A program made the translations under genes and the position numbers. 64,000 nucleotides of DNA from the NCBI RefSeq assembly GCF_000204055.1, contig NW_006768799.1:197040-261039 (forward strand), read 5' to 3'. Origin of the DNA: Melampsora larici-populina 98AG31 (lineage: Eukaryota; Basidiomycota; Pucciniomycetes; Pucciniales; Melampsoraceae). The notes beneath the pieces are model-generated. The model did not search any database and was not told where the DNA came from. It saw only the letters and a list, made by a program, of their open reading frames with translations. Positions 59,880 to 64,000 of the stretch are shown piece after piece (the first letter of the stretch is position 1; each line of letters begins with the position of its first letter).

Positions 59880-61014
59880 TCCCGAGTATCGCCATTTTTT
59901 GAAGACTCTGCTCTACTTTCATCCTTCTTTTCACTTTCACTTCCTCCTAAGCTACTTTCCATTTCCGCCACCCTTCCTTTAAATCTACTACCCCCTCTGC
60001 TAAAGCGACTGCCTCCCCTTCCCCTCCTTGATCTATCTGGACAACTAGCTATGTAATGATCGGTTTTTCCACATGAATAACAGGCTGATGAGGTTCCTCT
60101 TCTTCTATACTCTTCTCCTGATATGTTTAGTTGATAAGCCGAACAGTCCATAGCGTCGGGGTCAATAGCTGGCGTAGAGGCAGGAGTAGTGATGTTTGAC
60201 GTTGTCGGATAGGAGTTGTAATCTTGACGCTTATTGATTTTATTGTCTAATTTGATAGCAGTCTTCGCCATTTCATCAGCATTGTCAAAAACATCTCTCA
60301 CCATGTATACCGAGATTTCCGTTTTTAAACCTTGCTCGAATTGAGATCGTAACACAGCTTCTGGCCATTTTACTACAAGTGACAGTTCTGAAAACTTGAT
60401 CCAATAATCGGATACTGATCCTTTTTGTTTTAGGGACGTAATTCCTTTTCAGCCTTCGCAATTCGTTCCGAGTCGAAAAAGGTTGCTTTGAAAGAGTTGA
60501 TATATTTCGTCCAGGTTACTAGATGCGCATTCTCAGAATCTAATAGTTGATCTACTAAGCTTTGACCCCAGATACTAGCTTTGCCAGTCGTGTACGATAA
60601 TGCGAACGCTACTTTTGCTTGTTCATTGGCGAATAAATTGCTGTTTAATTGCATGTAAAGACCTAACTGATTCATAAACACTTCTGCCTTTGAGCCCTTG
60701 CTACCGTCAAACTTGTCAGGAGTTGACATCTTCGGGAGTTTCTGAGATGGCGTCGTTTGATTAACATATACAGGTTGAGTAGGCAATGTTGAAGTAGTAG
60801 GATCGGGCATCATAGGCATAGCAGGTTGTGTAGCGTTCGACATCGAGATTTCATACTGTTGCAGGCGTTGCATAGCTTCTTCGCTTCGCTTCTCAGCTTC
60901 TTGGCGTTTCAGAGATTCTTCGGCTAGGCTAGCTTTGACTTCGGTGAATTGAGCATTCATTTGATTTAATTGCCGTAGAATTTCGGCCATAGTGGGATCT
61001 CCCTGAGAGTCCAT
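59876..61014 (-). pseudogene. gag: gag of Ty3/gypsy element 2 (one frameshift)
   Basis: ATG at 61014 (MDSQGDPTMAEILRQLNQM) and coiled-coil-like N-terminus. The capsid region includes KLPKMSTPDKFDGSKGSKAEVF. A stop at 60430-60432 after KAEKELRP reflects a one-base loss; the correct frame resumes as GSVSDYW. The tail has MVRDVFDNADEMAK, the CCHC knuckle CYSCGKTDHYIASC and a Ser/Gly/Arg-rich end, stopping at 59876. Confidence 0.88.
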
Positions 61015-61414
61015 TGTCAAATTACCCGGTTCGTGAAAGACTTCTATAAACTTTTCAGAGCTTTCACTCGACTCCGAGGCCGAAGAATTAGTAGGAGCTT
61101 TGAAATCGGGCGTTGTGACTGATTTTAATGATGTGGTGCGAATATGAACGAGGTTGGTTGAATACTGCTAACTTTACTTGCGGTTTGTGAATGGTGAGTG
61201 GTATACTTCGGATTTAGAGAGATCTAGATTTCTACTTGATACTGAATCTTGAAACTTTAATTGACTTTTAAACTTTTAAACTTTTAAACTTTCTTCTTAA
61301 CTATTAACTTTATTCTTCTTCTTTCTTTTAAACTTTCAACTTGAATACTTGTACTTTTGAGCTTAATCTAATTTTGAATGAGTCCGTTGATTTTGTATTA
61401 TCCTATCTACAATA

Positions 61415-61574
61415 TGTTAGAAGCGTGGAGGGATCTGATCAAGGGACTTCAAGGGTATTCAAGTACTATAACGAGATTGCAACGTAAAGACTAGAAAATC
61501 TCTGACCAGTGATTGGAAGTACAACTGAGACTAGTACAAGCATAACTTAGTATAAGCATAAAGGGCTCATAACA
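61415..61574 (-). repeat. 5' LTR (sense of element)
   Basis: 160 bp, identical to 55749-55908. The sequence just inside it (TATTGTAGATAGG on the minus strand) should be the primer site, but I found no self-complementary match or tRNA match. Confidence 0.95.
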
Positions 61575-61619
61575 CAAGACAGCAATATAGTTCTATGCCA
61601 ATGTAATCTTGGCCCATTT

Positions 61620-62012
61620 TCATCTATTTATTTGGCCATGGTGACAATAGAAAGAGTATGATTCATTAGTCAAGAAGGATCCCATGTTGTGGCCTCCATT
61701 TTGACTTACCAGGGTAATTGGGCTAGCTGTTCCTGTTGGAGGGAGGATACAGTTCACACCAATGGTCACAAGCCTCTGTCTTGAGATGATGCTGCCAGTT
61801 TGGGATGTGTACTTGTTGGTAAATACACTGGCATTGGTCTTGTGGCACACTGTGTGAGGGGGGACCCAAGGGTTTGACCTTCCACTGCCAGCGTTAAATA
61901 GGTTCCTTGGCATGATGAGAGTAGAATGGGTCATCAAGTCATCTTGCACTGCATATCTAAGCCATGAAGTGGATCCTACATATGTGCAAACATTCAAGTA
62001 AATCCTTAACAA
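61620..62012 (-). CDS. hypothetical, possible exon or decayed gene
   Basis: About 130 codons with protein-like composition (LIMPRNLFNAGSGRSNPWV, CILPPTGTASPITLVSQNGG). No family recognised, no ATG-anchored gene model, and no neighbouring exons. It lies next to the retrotransposon insertion, so it may be a fragment of a multi-copy gene. Confidence 0.25.
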   Translation of the reverse strand: MLRIYLNVCTYVGSTSWLRYAVQDDLMTHSTLIMPRNLFNAGSGRSNPWVPPHTVCHKTNASVFTNKYTSQTGSIISRQRLVTIGVNCILPPTGTASPITLVSQNGGHNMGSFLTNESYSFYCHHGQINR

Positions 62013-62120
62013 TCAGCTACAAACAGGTCTTCTCAGGTATCCGCTTGTCTGGATAAGCAAATCACATGCAATTCATTCTGTAACTTTCTTCAGATTCAAA
62101 CCCACATTTCAAAAAATTAA

Positions 62121-62499
62121 GGGCTCATTTGGCTGGAACCCAAAAACAGTTTCTGGTCAAAAGCACCACCAAAGCCAAAAGTTGTTTTTGGGTCAAAACA
62201 GGTTTTAGTTTTCATCAAAAACACCGGTGCTTGACAACTTCATTCGACCAACAACAAAAACCGGTATTGATCGAAAACTCTTCAATTTTGAAAAACAGCC
62301 CTGAGCCAGTTTTTGAGACCAAAAAGAGTTTTTGGCCTCATATCCCCCTCTATTTCAATTTTTTTTGATGAGCTCTTTGGTTGAGTGTTTGGTAATTGTA
62401 TAACCAAATTTCCAGTTTTTCATTCCGCCCCATGAAAAAGGGGCAGATTGAAAAAGCATTTTTGTGAACACTTTTTGGCTAAACCAGCCAAATGGGCCC
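62121..62499. mobile_element. miniature inverted-repeat element
   Basis: Left end GGGCTCATTTGGCTGG and right end (reversed) GGGCCCATTTGGCTGG. The interior is AT-rich with repeated CAAAAAC / GTTTTTG words that can fold. No clear target duplication. Termini of the GGGCNCATTTGG type are common in hAT and Harbinger miniature elements. Confidence 0.65.
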
Positions 62500-64000
62500 C
62501 AACTACATATATCATAATGGCTACTCAAGAAAAATTCATATAGTTGTTGGTAATGGATTATTAACAGATGGGAATGTGATGAATTCGGGTTTTAAACATA
62601 TGTTATAATACTAACGGGTCGGACACTGGTTTGTATTTGTAGATTTACAACCATGACATCATGGCTGTTTACCACTTCCGAATTTCATCTTATTCTTTCC
62701 CATCGTGTTCACATCCGATTTCCTTCTATTATCCTTTTCTCTAGTGATATTTTTTTCAAAGTTATAAGGTTATCGTTTGAGGACAGAGTGATAGTCTTCT
62801 AAGAATCTTAGAATCTTATCAAAAAACCGTTCTAAAAGCCGTTAAAAACCGTTCTACTTCTCAGTTCCACTTATAATCGTAAATGAGTGATGTCAAATTT
62901 GATTTCGAAGCTGTGGCAATGGTTGCCGAAAAACTGGCCTCCCTCATTACCGAATATGAATTGGCGGGTGGGTCTGACCAACACCACCGGCGCTCCGCCC
63001 GAAATAGCGGCAGCGGTGCGGTAGCGGTGCGGCCGCACCGCCTGCACTATGCCTTTAGCCATATAGCGTGTGGGGCGCCCCACTATAGCTATATCCACAA
63101 CCTAACCCAGATAGCGGGCTACCTTGCCGCACTGTATAGTGAAATATCGCTGTGCTATCTGGGGTCATAGCGCTTCAGAGTGCGGTTTTGCACTATAGCG
63201 TCCTAGCGCCGCACAGCGCCCCAGAGCGCCTTATATCAGCACTCAGACATATTAGTGGTTGGACAACAACCAAAATTCAACCCTTCCACAACCCTGCCAC
63301 CTCACCTCACCACATCAACAAGCATTTCTACATTGGCCCACCACCCGGTATACATTATCGATTCAACTACAATCTGGCAATTCCACCACCACAAATGCAG
63401 GTTTGAGATGTATTCATTTTCTCTTTTGTTTTAATTAGTTTTCTTTTTAGGAAATCTCGATCGATCTCGTTTATTGGATTTCTTTTTGTTCGATTTCACT
63501 TTTTGAACTTTTCTCGTTTACTTTTCCCATGAATCATTCACTCCTCCCTTCTTAATTCTCTTGTGATCATCTGTATTCGCATCATTCCCAAATTTCAATC
63601 TCAAAACTTCAAATCTCAATCGATCCTTTGTTTTCATTGATCAACTTCATTTGTTTAGCTTGGTCTTTGCCTCAGTTAGTAAGTTATTTTTCTTCCAACT
63701 TATATATCCCTTCTTTATCTGATACTAATGTTTTGATCTGTTAACTTCTTCATTTAATCTCATCAATTCTTAAAAACCATTATTTTCCTTCATTTTTAGG
63801 GAACGCAATCGATCGATCGATCCTTTATTTAATATGTATCTTTTTGTTTGATTTTCTTCAATCAATTGTTTATTTATGTCATTTCACATTATTTGATCAA
63901 TTTATCAAAACCAACCTTTAATGAAATCCTTTATTTATGTATAGGTTGGTTCTTTTCTATTCTTTCAATTCCTTTTCATTTATTTCCCCTAATATTAAGT
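62500..64000. other. non-coding, GC-rich palindromic island then AT-rich end
   Basis: The segment 62980-63240 is GC-rich with many ATAGCG and GCGGTGCGG words, two perfect palindromes (63024-63041; 63070-63083, GTGGGGCGCCCCAC), and a stem ACCCAGATAGC ... GCTATCTGGG. ORFs through it are artefacts. It resembles subterminal repeats of a hAT-like element. From 63400 to the end the sequence is pyrimidine-rich without a gene; it may be a promoter or leader of a gene beyond the window. Confidence 0.45.
63024..63041. repeat. 18-bp perfect palindrome GCGGTGCGGCCGCACCGC
   Basis: Self-complementary sequence at the centre of a GC-rich island; a second, 14-bp palindrome follows at 63070-63083. Confidence 0.85.

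Larger units (their letters stand above)
55749..61574 (-). mobile_element. Ty3/gypsy LTR retrotransposon (chromovirus), young copy
   Basis: Two 160-bp LTRs (55749-55908, 61415-61574) are identical base for base by eye. Flanked by CAAGA (55744-55748 and 61575-61579). On the minus strand it encodes gag, protease, reverse transcriptase, RNase H, integrase and chromodomain. Length is 5826 bp. It is related to element 1 but has different LTRs. Despite identical LTRs, gag has one frameshift and pol one stop and one frameshift, so the copy may have been moved in trans or mutated very recently. Confidence 0.95.

Noticed and set aside
62883..63170. 95-codon ORF through the GC-rich island
   Set aside because: It runs through palindromic repeats and has no protein-like pattern.

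Overview
This 64-kb window is nuclear DNA of a fungus, most likely a basidiomycete and probably a rust (Pucciniales); the rust assignment is inference. The evidence is AT-rich DNA, many short (about 60-130 bp) GT-AG introns, F-box/LRR and secreted-protein families, and a dense load of nested transposons. Housekeeping anchors are a GPI-transamidase subunit (GPI16/PIG-T type, 24576-26753, minus) and a mitochondrial adrenodoxin reductase (ARH1 type, 46846-48680, minus). No rRNA, tRNA or CRISPR was recognised.

Layout. 0.3-3.4 kb: a small secreted protein and a BTB/POZ gene. 5.4-6.9 kb: a decayed gene of a family met twice more below. 7.9-12.1 kb: a hAT transposon with its multi-exon transposase, terminal inverted repeats (TIRs) and flanking direct repeats. 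13.2-18.1 kb: a short hAT-like miniature element with an exact 8-bp target duplication, into which a 4.46-kb Tc1/mariner-like element has jumped. That inner element has ~190-bp TIRs, a DD34E transposase and an intact convergent second gene of 549 residues in 8 exons. 19-20.6 kb: an F-box/LRR gene. 20.8-22.1 kb: another DNA element (3-bp TCA target duplication) carrying a truncated relative of that second gene. 22.1-24.5 kb: miniature elements and a tandem duplication. 24.6-29 kb: GPI16 and a SAP-motif gene. 31.4-38.3 kb: a decayed Ty3/gypsy chromovirus with a CACTG-ended element inside gag. 39.3-45.3 kb: two tandem SAP + F-box + LRR paralogues separated by a Harbinger-like element that itself holds a miniature element. 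46.8-48.7 kb: ARH1. 49.9-55.1 kb: two secreted-protein genes and a small RING-finger gene. 55.7-61.6 kb: a second Ty3/gypsy chromovirus with identical long terminal repeats (LTRs). 62.1-64 kb: a miniature element and GC-rich palindromic repeats.

The main discovery is the second-gene family. Three loci (5.4-6.9, 15.3-17.7 and 21.1-21.9 kb) share a middle domain, and two also share a C-terminal PGV...PP block followed by a SAM-like domain; introns fall at the same places. One copy is intact inside a TA-target element, one is truncated inside an unrelated TCA-target element, and one is a pseudogene with nonsense codons. In the Tc1-like element, transposase and accessory gene are read inward from near-identical TIRs, so both probably share one duplicated promoter. 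This looks like a transposon-borne accessory system that recurs on different elements. The BTB, GPI16, ARH1, F-box, SAP/F-box and accessory gene models were checked by hand for splice phase; the hAT transposase and the 49.9-52 kb secreted gene have unresolved junctions.
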